NCBI RefSeq assembly: GCF_004403305.1
Contig: NZ_SOHE01000053.1
Span: forward strand, 1 to 64,000
From: Cryobacterium frigoriphilum
Lineage (GTDB): Bacteria > Actinomycetota > Actinomycetes > Actinomycetales > Microbacteriaceae
Direction: 5' to 3'
DNA: 64,000 bases
In this document: one piece after another, positions 19,633-30,460 of the stretch
How the letters are laid out: every line of letters begins with the position of its first letter
How positions within the stretch are numbered: the stretch's first letter is position 1
Notes under the pieces: generated by a model
Told to the model about the DNA's origin: nothing
Database searches by the model: none
Seen by the model: the letters and a program-made list of their open reading frames with translations, nothing else
Translations under genes and position numbers: made by a program

Positions 19633-20538
19633 ATGCGCGTTCTGATTGCCGGAGCCTCCGGCCTGATCGGTACCGAACTGTCCCGCCAGCTCGGGGCGGC
19701 CGGCCACACGGCCGTGCGCCTCGTGCGGCGCGAGCCCCTCGGCCGCAACGAGTTTCGCTGGGATCCCGCGGCCCTCGTGCTCGACCCCGCGGTCCTCGAC
19801 GACATCGACGCCATCGTCAACCTCTCCGGTGCCTCGCTCTCGCGACTGCCCTGGACCCCGGCCTACCGCAAGGAAATCCTGCGGTCGCGGGTGCAGGCAA
19901 CTCGCACGCTGACGGATGCCCTCCGCCACTCCGCGGAACGCCCCGGCGTCACCCCGCCGGCGGTTCTGCTCAGCGCCTCCGCGGTCGGTATCTACGGCGA
20001 CCGGCCCGGCGAGGAGCTCACCGAGCAATCCGCCCCCGCACACGACTTCTTGGCCGACGTGATTACGGCGTGGGAGCGCGAGGCCGCGCTCGCACCGGAC
20101 GGTACCCGGGTCGTGAATCTGCGAAGTGGGCTTGTGATCGCCAGCGGCGGGGTGATGGCCCCCCTGGTGCCGTTGACGAAGCTCGGCCTCGCCGGGCCGC
20201 TCGGCGCCGGCACCCATCACTGGGCCTGGATCAGCCTGCACGACGAGGCCGCTGCGATCGTGCACCTGCTGGGCTCCACGCTCAGCGGACCGGTCAACCT
20301 GACCGGACCGACCCCGGCCACCGCGAACGACGTGATGGGAGCGCTCGCGCACGCCCTGCACCGGCCGTTCCGGCTCGCCGTACCCGAGCGTATCCTGACG
20401 CTGCTGCTGCAGGATGCCGCCCGCCAACTGATCCTGCCGGACCAGCGTGTCAGCTCCGCTGCGCTGATCGCCGACGGTTTCACGTTCACACACGAGACCG
20501 CGGCCGCAGCGGTCGGCTGGATGCTCGCCCAGAGCTGA
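19633..20538 (+). CDS. TIGR01777-family NAD-dependent epimerase (YfcH-like)
   Basis: 301 aa. Rossmann motif GASGLIGTELSRQL at the N-terminus; INLSGASL-type motif (IVNLSGASLSRLPW); GIYGDRPGEELTE; C-terminal DUF1731-like segment (VPERILTLLLQDAARQLILPDQRV) characteristic of TIGR01777 proteins. ATG 19633, 12 bp after the OsmC gene. Substrate unknown. Downstream, 20539-20745 is a convergent gap with imperfect repeats of tgcgcgggtgctgcgcc and no gene. Confidence 0.9.
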   Translation: MRVLIAGASGLIGTELSRQLGAAGHTAVRLVRREPLGRNEFRWDPAALVLDPAVLDDIDAIVNLSGASLSRLPWTPAYRKEILRSRVQATRTLTDALRHSAERPGVTPPAVLLSASAVGIYGDRPGEELTEQSAPAHDFLADVITAWEREAALAPDGTRVVNLRSGLVIASGGVMAPLVPLTKLGLAGPLGAGTHHWAWISLHDEAAAIVHLLGSTLSGPVNLTGPTPATANDVMGALAHALHRPFRLAVPERILTLLLQDAARQLILPDQRVSSAALIADGFTFTHETAAAAVGWMLAQS

Positions 20539-20745
20539 CCTCGCCGCCGATACCTCGGCCTCACCGGCGCCGAGTCCCGTGAGGCCCGGGCCCGTGCGCC
20601 CGCATCATCTCAGCACAGTGTTGCCGCTGCGCGGGTGCTGCGCCACCCCGTCCGGAGGCTGGCACCGAGGTGCGCGGGTGCTGCGCCGCTGCGCGGGTGG
20701 CACGCCTACCGCGCAACGGCGCAGCTACCGCGCAGCTCCGGCGGG

Positions 20746-21189
20746 CTACTGTGCGGGGCGCTCGAGGGCGATCGCCGTGCGGATGGCGCCGCGGGCGCGC
20801 TTGCGGTCGCCGGCGGCGTCGTAGGCGAGTCCGAGGCGCGCCCAGGCCTGCCAGTTCTCGGGGCTGGCCTCGGCCGCGTCGCGATACTCGGGGAACGCGG
20901 CATCCGCTGCCTCTCGGAAGGGGCGGCCGCTCGGGCGGCGGGGCAGATCGATGAGGGGCAGCTGACCCTGTTCCTCGAGCAGTTTCATGAGTCGTTCGGA
21001 TCGGAACCCGAACATGACCTCGCGGGACAGCGCCCACACCCCGATGATGGGCAGCACGATGAGGGCGATGCCGATCACGACACCGATCGCTTCACCGCTC
21101 GTCACGAAGAGCACAGCGCGCGAAGCCATCACGACGAGGTAGAACACCAGCAGGACGGCCATCACGATGACGGCAATGCGCGCCTTCAT
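20746..21189 (-). CDS. membrane protein with a C-terminal TPR-like segment
   Basis: 147 aa. Two membrane segments at about residues 4-25 and 33-55, then a soluble part with WQAWARLGLAYDAAGDRKRARGAIRTAIAL, which fits one tetratricopeptide repeat. The start overlaps the dapB stop (ATGA), so expression follows dapB. Similar small proteins are found near actinobacterial dapB; function unknown. Confidence 0.8.
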   Translation of the reverse strand: MKARIAVIVMAVLLVFYLVVMASRAVLFVTSGEAIGVVIGIALIVLPIIGVWALSREVMFGFRSERLMKLLEEQGQLPLIDLPRRPSGRPFREAADAAFPEYRDAAEASPENWQAWARLGLAYDAAGDRKRARGAIRTAIALERPAQ

Positions 21190-21986
21190 TCGGATGCCTC
21201 CGCACGAGCACTGGAACCTGCACCTGCACCGACACCGGCACCGGCACCGGCACCAAAGCCGAGATCCACGATCTGGTCGAGCCCGACCGTCACGCCGCGG
21301 GCGTCGCGGGTCGCGTCGAGCGCGAGCATGATGCCGCGCTCGTAGGCCTTCGCCGACAGCGTGTTGTGGCTGATCGTGACCGTCTCCCCTGGTCCGCCCA
21401 GAAAGACGTCTTGCCGGGCCAGCATGCCCTCGAGGCGGAGGCTGTGCACGGGCACGCTCGAAACCTGCTGTCCGCGGGCGCGCTGGTCGGTGTGCGGGGC
21501 CGACACCGGGCCGAGTTCGGCGCGGGCACGGCCGATGAGTTCGGCGGTGCGCACCGCGGTTCCCGACGGGGAATCGACCTTGGCGGCCTGGTGGGCCTCG
21601 ACGATCTCGATTGAACCGTAGAACCGGGCGGCGGCGGCGGCGAACGCCGTGGCGAGCACGGAGCCGATGGAGAAGTTCGGGATGATGACCACGCCGGTGT
21701 CTGCGCGTCCGGCGAGGCGGTGCGCGAGGCTGCCGATTCGCTCTTCAGACCAGCCGGAGGTGCCCACGAGTACGCGCAGGCCGTTGCTGGTCGCGAAGTC
21801 GACCACGCTCTGGCTCACGCCGGGGCGGGTGACGTCGATGGCGACCTCGGCACCGAGCATCTCGGAGAGCGGGCTCTGCGAGCCCAACCGGGCCACGAGC
21901 TCGTAGTCCTCGGCCTGGTCGACCAGCCCGCAGATGAGGAGGCCCATCGTGCCCGTTGCGCCGATAACGGCCACGCGTGTTGTCAT
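21186..21986 (-). CDS. dapB: 4-hydroxy-tetrahydrodipicolinate reductase
   Basis: 266 aa. NAD(P)-binding VAVIGATGTMG at the N-terminus; catalytic signature EIVEAHQAAKVDSPSGTA matches the family pattern E-[IV]-x-E-x-H-x3-K-x-D-x-P-S-G-T-A. The C-terminus after VDLGFG is an unusual GAGAGAGVGAGAG tail from a 6-bp repeat (about 21210-21255). Divergent from the GNAT gene with a 63-bp gap. Confidence 0.96.
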   Translation of the reverse strand: MTTRVAVIGATGTMGLLICGLVDQAEDYELVARLGSQSPLSEMLGAEVAIDVTRPGVSQSVVDFATSNGLRVLVGTSGWSEERIGSLAHRLAGRADTGVVIIPNFSIGSVLATAFAAAAARFYGSIEIVEAHQAAKVDSPSGTAVRTAELIGRARAELGPVSAPHTDQRARGQQVSSVPVHSLRLEGMLARQDVFLGGPGETVTISHNTLSAKAYERGIMLALDATRDARGVTVGLDQIVDLGFGAGAGAGVGAGAGSSARAEASE

Positions 21987-22049
21987 GGCCCCAATCTACC
22001 AAGCCCCGCCGACACGCATCCGCCCCTGCCAGCCCCGTAGCCTTGACGC

Positions 22050-22571
22050 ATGCCCGATTCCCGCCCTCAGCCGCCCCGATTCACCGACACCCCGGTGACG
22101 GATGCCGCGGCCCACGCCCTGCTCACGGCCTACTTCACCGAGCGGGCGCTGTCTTTTCCCGCCCAGCAGGGCCGCTACCGTCCCAGCTTTCCGGCGGCGG
22201 AGCAGTTCGTGCCGCCCGTGGGCGTCTTTCTGCTGCTGGGCGAACCGGCGGCCGAGGGTTTCGTCGGCTGCGGGGGCATCCGTCGCCTCGATGGCGCCCC
22301 GGCCGGAACCGTGCGCTACGAGATCAAACACCTGTGGCTGCACCCGAGCACCCGGGGTCGGGGCTGGGGCCGGTCGTTGCTGGCCGAGCTGGAACGACGA
22401 GCGCGGGGCTTCGGGGCGACCGAGGTTGTGCTCGACACGAATGCGAGCCTCCTCGCCGCCGGCGCGCTGTACGCGAGCGCCGGGTACGCCGAGATCGAGG
22501 CGTACAACACGAACCCCAACGCCACGACCTGGTATTCCAAGCCGCTGCTGTCGGAGAGTGCAGCCCCCTAG
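22050..22571 (+). CDS. GNAT-family N-acetyltransferase
   Basis: 173 aa. Acetyl-CoA-binding motif A: IKHLWLHPSTRGRGWGRSLL, followed by VVLDTNASLLAAGALYASAGYAEIEAYN. Substrate unknown. The stop codon is shared with the converging histidine phosphatase gene through the self-complementary CTAG at 22568-22571. Confidence 0.93.
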   Translation: MPDSRPQPPRFTDTPVTDAAAHALLTAYFTERALSFPAQQGRYRPSFPAAEQFVPPVGVFLLLGEPAAEGFVGCGGIRRLDGAPAGTVRYEIKHLWLHPSTRGRGWGRSLLAELERRARGFGATEVVLDTNASLLAAGALYASAGYAEIEAYNTNPNATTWYSKPLLSESAAP

Positions 22572-23170
22572 AACATCAGTGGTTCCGGCAGACCGGTGCG
22601 CAGCTCGACGGGAAGGTGACCGAGGTCGTTGTGGGTCACGAGGGTCCACGGTCGCCCAGGCTTCTGCTGCAGCACGGTCAGGCCGCAGTGCGCCTGATTG
22701 ATGCCGACCCAGCGCCAATCGGGAGCGCCGAGAACCTCACGCACGAACCAGGCGATCACGAAGTTGTGGGTGATCAGCAGGTCATGCCGCTGGCTGCGGC
22801 GCGGCTGTAAGAATTCGGCAACGGCGTCTTCCATCTGGGCGCGGCCGGCGTCGATCTCCGCCTCGGTGACCGAGCCGAAGAACGGGTCGTAGGCCGACGG
22901 GGTTTCGGGTGCCCGGCCAGACGGAATGCAATCAAACAGCAGCGGGGAGGCCTCCCAGACCAGTGACGGCAGGCGCTTGGACATGATCGCGGCGGTTTCG
23001 GCGGCGCGCTGCAGGGGCGAATGCCAGGCCCCGGTAAACGGGACCCCGCTCAAGCGTTCGGCAATGTAGCCGGCCTGACGGATGCCCCGCGGGGACAAGG
23101 GGCCGTCTTCCAGGCCGTGCTCGGCGTCTTGCTGTTCGCCGTGCCGAACCAGATAGATGTACTGGGGCAC
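22568..23170 (-). CDS. histidine phosphatase family protein
   Basis: 200 aa, GTG start at 23170. The catalytic LVRHGEQQ motif is at the N-terminus, with LSPRGIRQAGYIAERL and the second His in LLITHNFVIAWFVREVL. Broad phosphomutase/phosphatase family; substrate not assignable. It follows the M16 peptidase gene by 83 bp on the same strand. Confidence 0.92.
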   Translation of the reverse strand: MPQYIYLVRHGEQQDAEHGLEDGPLSPRGIRQAGYIAERLSGVPFTGAWHSPLQRAAETAAIMSKRLPSLVWEASPLLFDCIPSGRAPETPSAYDPFFGSVTEAEIDAGRAQMEDAVAEFLQPRRSQRHDLLITHNFVIAWFVREVLGAPDWRWVGINQAHCGLTVLQQKPGRPWTLVTHNDLGHLPVELRTGLPEPLMF

Positions 23171-23253
23171 ACTGTCCCTTTCGCTGTAGAGCCGCTTGCC
23201 CGTAAATGGAGCGGAGTGAACCGGGCGTCGCTGTGATGGTGAAGCCAGCCGAA

Positions 23254-24609
23254 TTACGGTCGGATGCTGCGCGACAAGACGTTCTCGAACGCGTCCTCGT
23301 CGACGGCGCCGACCGCGACCACGGAGATCGGCCCTGAGGCCATGTCTGCGGCCAGTTGCCGCACATCGTCGGCCGTGACCAGAGCCAATCGCCGCAGGGC
23401 TTCATCGAGGTCGGAGAACTCGCCGAGGGTGATCTCGGACCGGCCGAGCCGGGACATCCTGGTGTCGGAATCTTCCAGCGCGAGCGCCGAGGCGCCCGAC
23501 AGCTGGCCGGCCGCTCTGGTCATCTCGTCGGCGGTCACGCCGTGCTCGGCGAGTCGGTGCAGTTCGCTCAGCATCAGCTCGGCGACCTGACCGGCCTTGG
23601 CCGGCGTGCAGCCGGCATACATGCCGAACAGCCCCGCGTCGGAGTAACCGGGCGCGAAGGAATAGACCGAGTATGCCAGTCCGCGCTTCTCCCGCACCTC
23701 CTGAAACAGCCGCGACGACATGCCGCCGCCGAAGATCGAGTTGAGCACGCTCATCGTGACGCGGCGGTCGTCGGAGGCGACGATTCCGGGCACGCCGATC
23801 AGCAGGTTGGCCTGCTCGAGCGGTCGGCGCACGATCGTGAGAGCCTCGCCCTGGGTGATCAGGGCCGGGTGGTCGAGGCGGCGGCCGACCGGCGTCGCCG
23901 AAACCGAGAGGTCCCAGCCGGCGCGCTCGAGGGCTCGCGTCACGTCGGCGACGAGCGTGTCCTGGTCAACGGCTCCGGCGACGGTCACGACCAGATCTTG
24001 CGGGCGGTAATTGTCGCGGTAGTGCTCGAGTACGGCGTCACGACTCGCGGCCGCGATCATGGCGGGGCTGCCGCCGATCGGTCGGCCCAGCGGATGCTCC
24101 CCCAGCACGGCCTCGAAGAATCGCTCGTTGGCAACGTCGGCCGGATCATCGTCGGCCATCGCGAGTTCTTCAAGGATCACACCGCGTTCGGTTTCGAACT
24201 CACTCGCGTCCAGCAGCGAGGAGGTCAGCATGTCCGTCAGCACGTCGACGGCCATCGGCAGGTCACGGTCCTGCACCTTGGCGTAGTAGCAGGTGTATTC
24301 CTTGCCGGTCATGGCGTTGTGCTCGCCACCGACCGCATCGAAGGCGATCGCGATGTCGAGCGCGCTGCGGCTCGGGGTGCCTTTGAACAGGAGATGTTCG
24401 AGAAAGTGGGTCGAGCCGTAGTGGCCGGGTCGTTCGTCGCGGGATCCCACGGCGACCCAGTACCCGATCGTCAGGCTGCGGCTGCCGGGAACCTGTTCGC
24501 TGAGGATGCGCACCCCGCTCGGAAGCACGGTGCGTCGCACCCGCGCATCACCGGCGGCCCGAAACGAGAGTTCGGCCAGGTCCAGGGGGAACTCAACTGC
24601 TTCGTTCAT
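23254..24609 (-). CDS. M16-family zinc metallopeptidase
   Basis: 451 aa from ATG 24609, preceded by GGTGGTGAC (a GTG four codons upstream is possible). The inverted zinc motif HFLEH lies in YGSTHFLEHLLFKGT, with the distal Glu in ERGVILEELAMADDD. The second M16 domain follows. In many actinobacteria this gene (pepR) lies directly after the PNPase gene; here PNPase is 39 kb away. Confidence 0.94.
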   Translation of the reverse strand: MNEAVEFPLDLAELSFRAAGDARVRRTVLPSGVRILSEQVPGSRSLTIGYWVAVGSRDERPGHYGSTHFLEHLLFKGTPSRSALDIAIAFDAVGGEHNAMTGKEYTCYYAKVQDRDLPMAVDVLTDMLTSSLLDASEFETERGVILEELAMADDDPADVANERFFEAVLGEHPLGRPIGGSPAMIAAASRDAVLEHYRDNYRPQDLVVTVAGAVDQDTLVADVTRALERAGWDLSVSATPVGRRLDHPALITQGEALTIVRRPLEQANLLIGVPGIVASDDRRVTMSVLNSIFGGGMSSRLFQEVREKRGLAYSVYSFAPGYSDAGLFGMYAGCTPAKAGQVAELMLSELHRLAEHGVTADEMTRAAGQLSGASALALEDSDTRMSRLGRSEITLGEFSDLDEALRRLALVTADDVRQLAADMASGPISVVAVGAVDEDAFENVLSRSIRP

Positions 24610-24676
24610 GTCACCACCCACCTTACGTCACCGACCGAACCCGGATTGGAGCAGATTCCCGAACGGGGTGGGTGCT

Positions 24677-24692
24677 GACAGACGAGTCTGTC
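24677..24692. promoter_or_regulatory. palindromic operator candidate upstream of the TetR gene
   Basis: GACAGAC-GA-GTCTGTC, a perfect 7-bp dyad, followed by two more GTCTG words and by TACAGT (about 24705), a possible -10. It lies in the gap between the divergent M16 and TetR genes, so it could serve either. Autoregulation by the TetR protein is inference. Confidence 0.55.
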
Positions 24693-24848
24693 TAGGTCTG
24701 TGCTACAGTCTGGCTGTCGAGCTTCGGCGATCACGAATCAGTGCGATCCGCTTCGTCAGATCTTGCCCATCAGAACTACAGCATTCCCGCCCCGCGACAC
24801 CCACCCCGCGCCAGCAGTGCACCATTCGATCCCGAAGGAGTTGACCGG

Positions 24849-25532
24849 ATGTCCGAGTTGACAGAAACGGCCATCCGGCCCACGTCCTACATTCCCGGCG
24901 CTCAGCCGGCCCGGGCCGCCACCGCGCCCGGACCGGTCGCCCCCACCGGGCCGTCGACCGGCACCGCGACCCCGGCGACCCACGCGCGGGTGCGCATCCT
25001 CGCCACGGCAGACGAGCTGTTCTACCGCGAAGGGGTGCACACGGTCGGCGTTGACCGCATCATCCGCGAGGCCAAGGTCACCAAAGCGACGTTCTACAAG
25101 TACTACCGCTCAAAAGATGCCCTCATCGTGGTCTACGTTCAGGCCCGCGACAAGGCCGCCCGCGACTTCGTCGGTGGTCTCGACGCTCGGTTCGACACCC
25201 CGGAGAAGCGCCTGCGGGCGATCGTCACCGAAATCTCCAACCAGGTCGTGCGCACCGGGTTCCACGGCTGCCCGTTCATCAACGCGGCCGCGCAGTTCAC
25301 CGACCCGACGCATCCGGTGCGCGTCGCCGTGACCGCCCATCGCGACTGGTACGGCGGAGCCGTCGAAGACCTGTTTCGCGGAATGGGGCACGCCCGCCCG
25401 GGAGATGCCGCTGACGATTTCTTCCTCGCCAGGGACGGAGCCTTCGCCGGCGCCAACCTCGGCGACCCGATCGCGGCGCACACCGCCCTGCTGCGCGCGA
25501 TTCAACGAGTGCTCGACGAGACAACCGACTAG
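24849..25532 (+). CDS. TetR/AcrR-family transcriptional regulator
   Basis: 227 aa from ATG 24849 with GAAGGAG upstream. A Pro/Ala/Thr-rich stretch of about 40 residues precedes the HTH (ARVRILATADELFYREGVHT, VDRIIREAKVTKATFYKYYRSKDALI). The C-terminal domain has GFHGCPFINAAAQFTDPTHPVR, a segment common in TetR proteins that control oxidoreductase genes. The likely target is not evident; the nearest enzyme is the convergent aldo/keto reductase. Confidence 0.92.
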   Translation: MSELTETAIRPTSYIPGAQPARAATAPGPVAPTGPSTGTATPATHARVRILATADELFYREGVHTVGVDRIIREAKVTKATFYKYYRSKDALIVVYVQARDKAARDFVGGLDARFDTPEKRLRAIVTEISNQVVRTGFHGCPFINAAAQFTDPTHPVRVAVTAHRDWYGGAVEDLFRGMGHARPGDAADDFFLARDGAFAGANLGDPIAAHTALLRAIQRVLDETTD

Positions 25533-25583
25533 GCAGCTCGGTGCCTCGCGGCTGACGCACCGGTCGCCCGACCGGTCGGGGCG

Positions 25584-26567
25584 TCAGCCGGAAATGCGGC
25601 CCAGTTCGAGCAGCTGAGCCTCGGTCAGCCGCACCAGGGCGGCCTCCATCAGGTCTGCGACGTGCCCGGGGTGGGTGACGCCCACCGTGGGGGCGACGAC
25701 TCCGGGTCGGGTCAGCAGCCACGCGAGTGAAATCGTCGCGGTCGCGACCCCGTGCGCAGCTGCGATCCGATCGACGGCGGCGAGCACCCGCAATTCCCGG
25801 CGGTGCACATACGGGGCCACGAGCGCGCCCCTCGAGTCCTCGGGCAGATCGCTGCGGGAACGAAACTGGCCGGCCAGAAAACCGTGGGCGAGCGCGAAGT
25901 GCGGCATCACCGACAGCTGCAAGGCCGCGGCGGCAACGGCCTGCGATGACTCGAAGGCGGCCCGTGCGACGAGATTGTATTCCGCGCCGATCGCCACGAT
26001 CATCGGCAGGCCGGCGTCGGACAGGCGACGGGCCTGCGCCAGCCGGCCGGGTGAGAATCCGGAGACGGCCAGGTACCGAACGTGACCGGACCGCACAAGA
26101 GAGTCGACCGCTCCGAGGCTCTCGGCGAGGTCGATCGCGGGGTCGTCGAGGTGAAAGTAGAGCAGGTCGATGTAATCGACTCCGAGCCGAGCGAGCGAGG
26201 CCTCGACGGCGCGGATGATACTCGTCGCGGACAGTCCCGGGTTGTCCCTGCCCCGCCCGATCTTCGTCGCGATGACCGTATCCGCGCGCCCACCTCGGCT
26301 GCGCAACCAGCGGCCGATCAGAAGTTCGCTGCGCCCGGAGGAATAGTTGTCGGCCGTGTCCAGAAAGTTTCCGCCGAGGGCTCGATACCGGTCGAGAATC
26401 ATGGCGCTCGTCGCCTCGCTGGTCGTCCAGCTGAAGGCACTGGCACCGATCGCCAACGGATAGACGTTCAGATCCGTACCGGCAATCGACCGACGGATGC
26501 GCGGGTCGGTCGAGCGCACAAATGACCGGCCGGCGGCGCTGGAATTGAGGGCGGTCACTCGGGGCAT
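25584..26567 (-). CDS. aldo/keto reductase
   Basis: 327 aa from ATG 26567, with AGGA upstream; the open frame continues further upstream into the divergent prfC promoter but without family similarity. Catalytic tetrad residues visible: Asp and Tyr in FLDTADNYSSGRSE, Lys in VIATKIGRG, His in LLYFHLDD. NAD(P)H-dependent carbonyl reduction; substrate unknown. Confidence 0.92.
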   Translation of the reverse strand: MPRVTALNSSAAGRSFVRSTDPRIRRSIAGTDLNVYPLAIGASAFSWTTSEATSAMILDRYRALGGNFLDTADNYSSGRSELLIGRWLRSRGGRADTVIATKIGRGRDNPGLSATSIIRAVEASLARLGVDYIDLLYFHLDDPAIDLAESLGAVDSLVRSGHVRYLAVSGFSPGRLAQARRLSDAGLPMIVAIGAEYNLVARAAFESSQAVAAAALQLSVMPHFALAHGFLAGQFRSRSDLPEDSRGALVAPYVHRRELRVLAAVDRIAAAHGVATATISLAWLLTRPGVVAPTVGVTHPGHVADLMEAALVRLTEAQLLELGRISG

Positions 26568-26640
26568 CCGTTCCTGTCGGTCTGGTCTTGAGACTAGCCG
26601 TATTCGGGTGCCCCCCAAAAAATGAGGGTTTTGAGCGCCC

Positions 26641-26663
26641 CGACCGCAGGGCCGCGGCGGTCG
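26641..26663. promoter_or_regulatory. inverted repeat at the prfC promoter region
   Basis: CGACCGC and GCGGTCG flank a 9-bp spacer, immediately followed by TTAGACT, whose TAGACT fits a -10 for the rightward prfC gene. It lies in the 186-bp divergent gap 26568-26753. Confidence 0.35.
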
Positions 26664-26753
26664 GTTAGACTGGAGGACGCGCGAACGTGAGCGACCTGGT
26701 CGCTGCGGCCGATGGAACGCCCTTCCTGCCCACACCTCGCAGGAAATGGACCC

Positions 26754-28364
26754 ATGACCCTTCTCGGAGCTGCCTCAGACAAGAACGTGCCCCTGGAGGC
26801 CCGGCGGCGGCGCACCTTCGCCGTCATCTCGCACCCTGACGCCGGCAAGTCCACCCTGACCGAGGCCTTGCTGCTGCACGCCAGGGCGATTACGACCGCC
26901 GGGGCTACCCACGGCAAGGCCGGGCGCCGCGGAACCGTGTCGGACTGGATGGCGATGGAGCAGGCCCGCGGCATCTCGGTGACGAGTGCTGCGATCCAGT
27001 TCGAGTACCACGATGCCGTCATCAACCTCGTCGACACCCCCGGCCACGCCGACTTCTCCGAGGACACCTTTCGGGTCTTGTCGGCCGTCGACGCGGCCGT
27101 GATGCTCGTCGATGCCAGCAAGGGCCTCGAACCCCAGACGATGAAGCTCTTCGAGGTCTGCAAACAGCGAGGGCTGCCCGTCATCACCGTGATCAACAAG
27201 TGGGACCGCCCAGGCGCGACCGCCCTCGATCTGATGGACGAGATCAAGGACCGCACCGGGCTGCTGCCGACGCCCCTGACCTGGCCCGTCGGCATCGCCG
27301 GGGACCTGCGCGGAGTGCTCGACCGCCGCGAGGACGATTTCGTGCGGTTCGTGCGCACCTCGAACACGACCGCGGCGCCCGAAGAGCGCGTGAGCGCCGC
27401 CGAGGCCGCCATCGAGCAGGGCGACGCCTGGAGCGTCGCCGCTGAAGAGTCCGACCTGCTGCACGCCGAACATCAGGACCACGATGAGGCCCTGTTCCTC
27501 GACGGCCAGACCACCCCGGTACTGTTCTGCGCCGCCGTGCTGAATTTCGGCGTGCAGCAGCTGCTCGACACGCTCGTCGAATTTGCACCGTCGGCCGAGG
27601 CGCGCCTCGATGTGGTCGGCGACCCGCGCCCAGTGACCTCGTCGTTCTCGGGCTTCGTGTTCAAGGTGCAGTCCGGCATGAACGCCAACCACCGTGACCA
27701 CGTCGCCTTCGTGCGGGTGTGCTCGGGTGTCTTCCACCGCGGCATGGTGGTCACGCACTCCACGACCGGCCGCCCCTTCGCCACGAAGTACGCCCAACAG
27801 CTGTTCGGCCGGGAGCGTACCGTCGTCGACCAGGCCTGGCCCGGCGACATCGTCGGTCTCGTCAACGCCTCCGCGTTGCGGGTGGGTGACTCGCTCTTTG
27901 ACGGCGACCCCGTGGAGTTTCCGCCGATGCCGCTGTTCTCCCCCGAGCACTTTCGCGTCGTGCGCCCGCAGGACACCAGCAAGCACAAGCAGTTTCGTCG
28001 CGGTATCGACCAGCTCGACCATGAGGGCGTCATTCAGGTGATGCGTTCGGAGCTGCGCGGAGACCAGGCCCCCGTACTCGGCGCCGTCGGCCCGATGCAG
28101 TTTGAAGTCGTCGAGGAGCGCATGACCCACGACTTCAACGCCGCCATCCGGTTTGAAGAACTCCCCTACCAGTTGGCCCGTCGCACCGACCGCGACAGCG
28201 CCGAGGTGCTCAACCGGGCCCGCCAGGTGGAGGTGCTCACCCGCTCAGACGGCACTCTGCTGGCCCTGTTCAGCACGCCGTGGCGCCTCGCCGCGCTGGT
28301 TCGCGAGAACCCCGAGCTGGTGCTGCACGACCTCGCGACGGCCGTCGACCCGGCCTACACGTAG
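26754..28364 (+). CDS. prfC: peptide chain release factor 3
   Basis: 536 aa from ATG 26754, preceded by AGGAAATGG. Translational GTPase motifs: G1 SHPDAGKSTLTEALL, G3 VDTPGHADF, G4 INKWDRP; switch region RGISVTSAAIQFEY. Domain 2 and the RF3 C-terminal domain follow. The length matches RF3 rather than EF-G. Recycles RF1/RF2 after peptide release. Confidence 0.95.
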   Translation: MTLLGAASDKNVPLEARRRRTFAVISHPDAGKSTLTEALLLHARAITTAGATHGKAGRRGTVSDWMAMEQARGISVTSAAIQFEYHDAVINLVDTPGHADFSEDTFRVLSAVDAAVMLVDASKGLEPQTMKLFEVCKQRGLPVITVINKWDRPGATALDLMDEIKDRTGLLPTPLTWPVGIAGDLRGVLDRREDDFVRFVRTSNTTAAPEERVSAAEAAIEQGDAWSVAAEESDLLHAEHQDHDEALFLDGQTTPVLFCAAVLNFGVQQLLDTLVEFAPSAEARLDVVGDPRPVTSSFSGFVFKVQSGMNANHRDHVAFVRVCSGVFHRGMVVTHSTTGRPFATKYAQQLFGRERTVVDQAWPGDIVGLVNASALRVGDSLFDGDPVEFPPMPLFSPEHFRVVRPQDTSKHKQFRRGIDQLDHEGVIQVMRSELRGDQAPVLGAVGPMQFEVVEERMTHDFNAAIRFEELPYQLARRTDRDSAEVLNRARQVEVLTRSDGTLLALFSTPWRLAALVRENPELVLHDLATAVDPAYT

Positions 28365-28457
28365 TCCCCCGATTGGGCGCCAGCGCCGCTGCAACATAGG
28401 GTTGACCCCCACGCGTGTCACCGGTAAAACCGGCCACACAACCGAGGAGCAACAACA

Positions 28458-28885
28458 GTGTCGTCATTGCTAGTTGGAATTGACCGAAGCACATCCAGTC
28501 GGCGAGCGGTCGCCTTTGCAGCGCAACTCGCGAGTGAATCCGGTGCGACCCTGCACATTGTGCATGTGATCCCCTGGTCACCCTACTCATTCACTACTCC
28601 GTCAGAGAACGATCAGCGCGGCGCGAGCAAACACGAGGAAATCGCCACCGCCGAGGAGCAGATCATCTTGCCGGCCGTCGCCGTCACGGCCGAATTCTCG
28701 GTCACGCCCACCACGAGTGTCGTTCACGGCAGTCCGGCCGAGTTGCTCGTCTCGATCGCCGCGCACCTGGGGGGTGCCCACATCGTCGTGGGTCGCACGG
28801 GTGATTCCCGTCTCAAGCAGGCCCTGTTCGGCAGCACGCCGGTCAGGCTCATCCAAATCGCCAAGACGCCCGTCACGGTGGTCCC

Positions 28886-28889
<4 letters not shown>
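28458..28889 (+). CDS. universal stress protein (UspA family)
   Basis: 143 aa, GTG start with GAGGAGC upstream. The ATP-binding C-terminal signature GRTGDSRLKQALFGST is present, with N-terminal VGIDRSTSSRRAVAFA. Its stop overlaps the start of the symporter gene (GTGA), so the two are translationally coupled, which suggests Usp regulation of transport or a shared stress response (inference). Confidence 0.93.
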
Positions 28890-30376
<1,487 letters not shown>

Positions 30377-30406
30377 GGCGTTTCGACCGGAACCAGCCTG
30401 TGGCGG

Positions 30407-30448
30407 CACGCAGAAGCCCGAACGCAACCGCGTTCGGGCTTCTGCGTG
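30407..30448. terminator. bidirectional hairpin terminator
   Basis: 19-bp perfect stem starting CACGCAGAAGCCCGAACGC with loop AACC, between the convergent symporter (+) and phnE (-) stops. It has no long T-run, as is usual in high-GC genomes. Confidence 0.9.
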
Positions 30449-30460
30449 TGCTTCGCCCGC

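Noticed and set aside
20539..20745. Possible small gene in the convergent gap after the TIGR01777 gene
   Set aside because: The open frames here are Arg/Ala/Cys-rich shadows driven by imperfect GC repeats, with no ribosome-binding site or recognisable motif.
21186..21986. Apparent loss of the second His of the DapB HH motif (EAHQ)
   Set aside because: The family signature requires only the first His and the Lys four residues later, and both are present; position two is variable.
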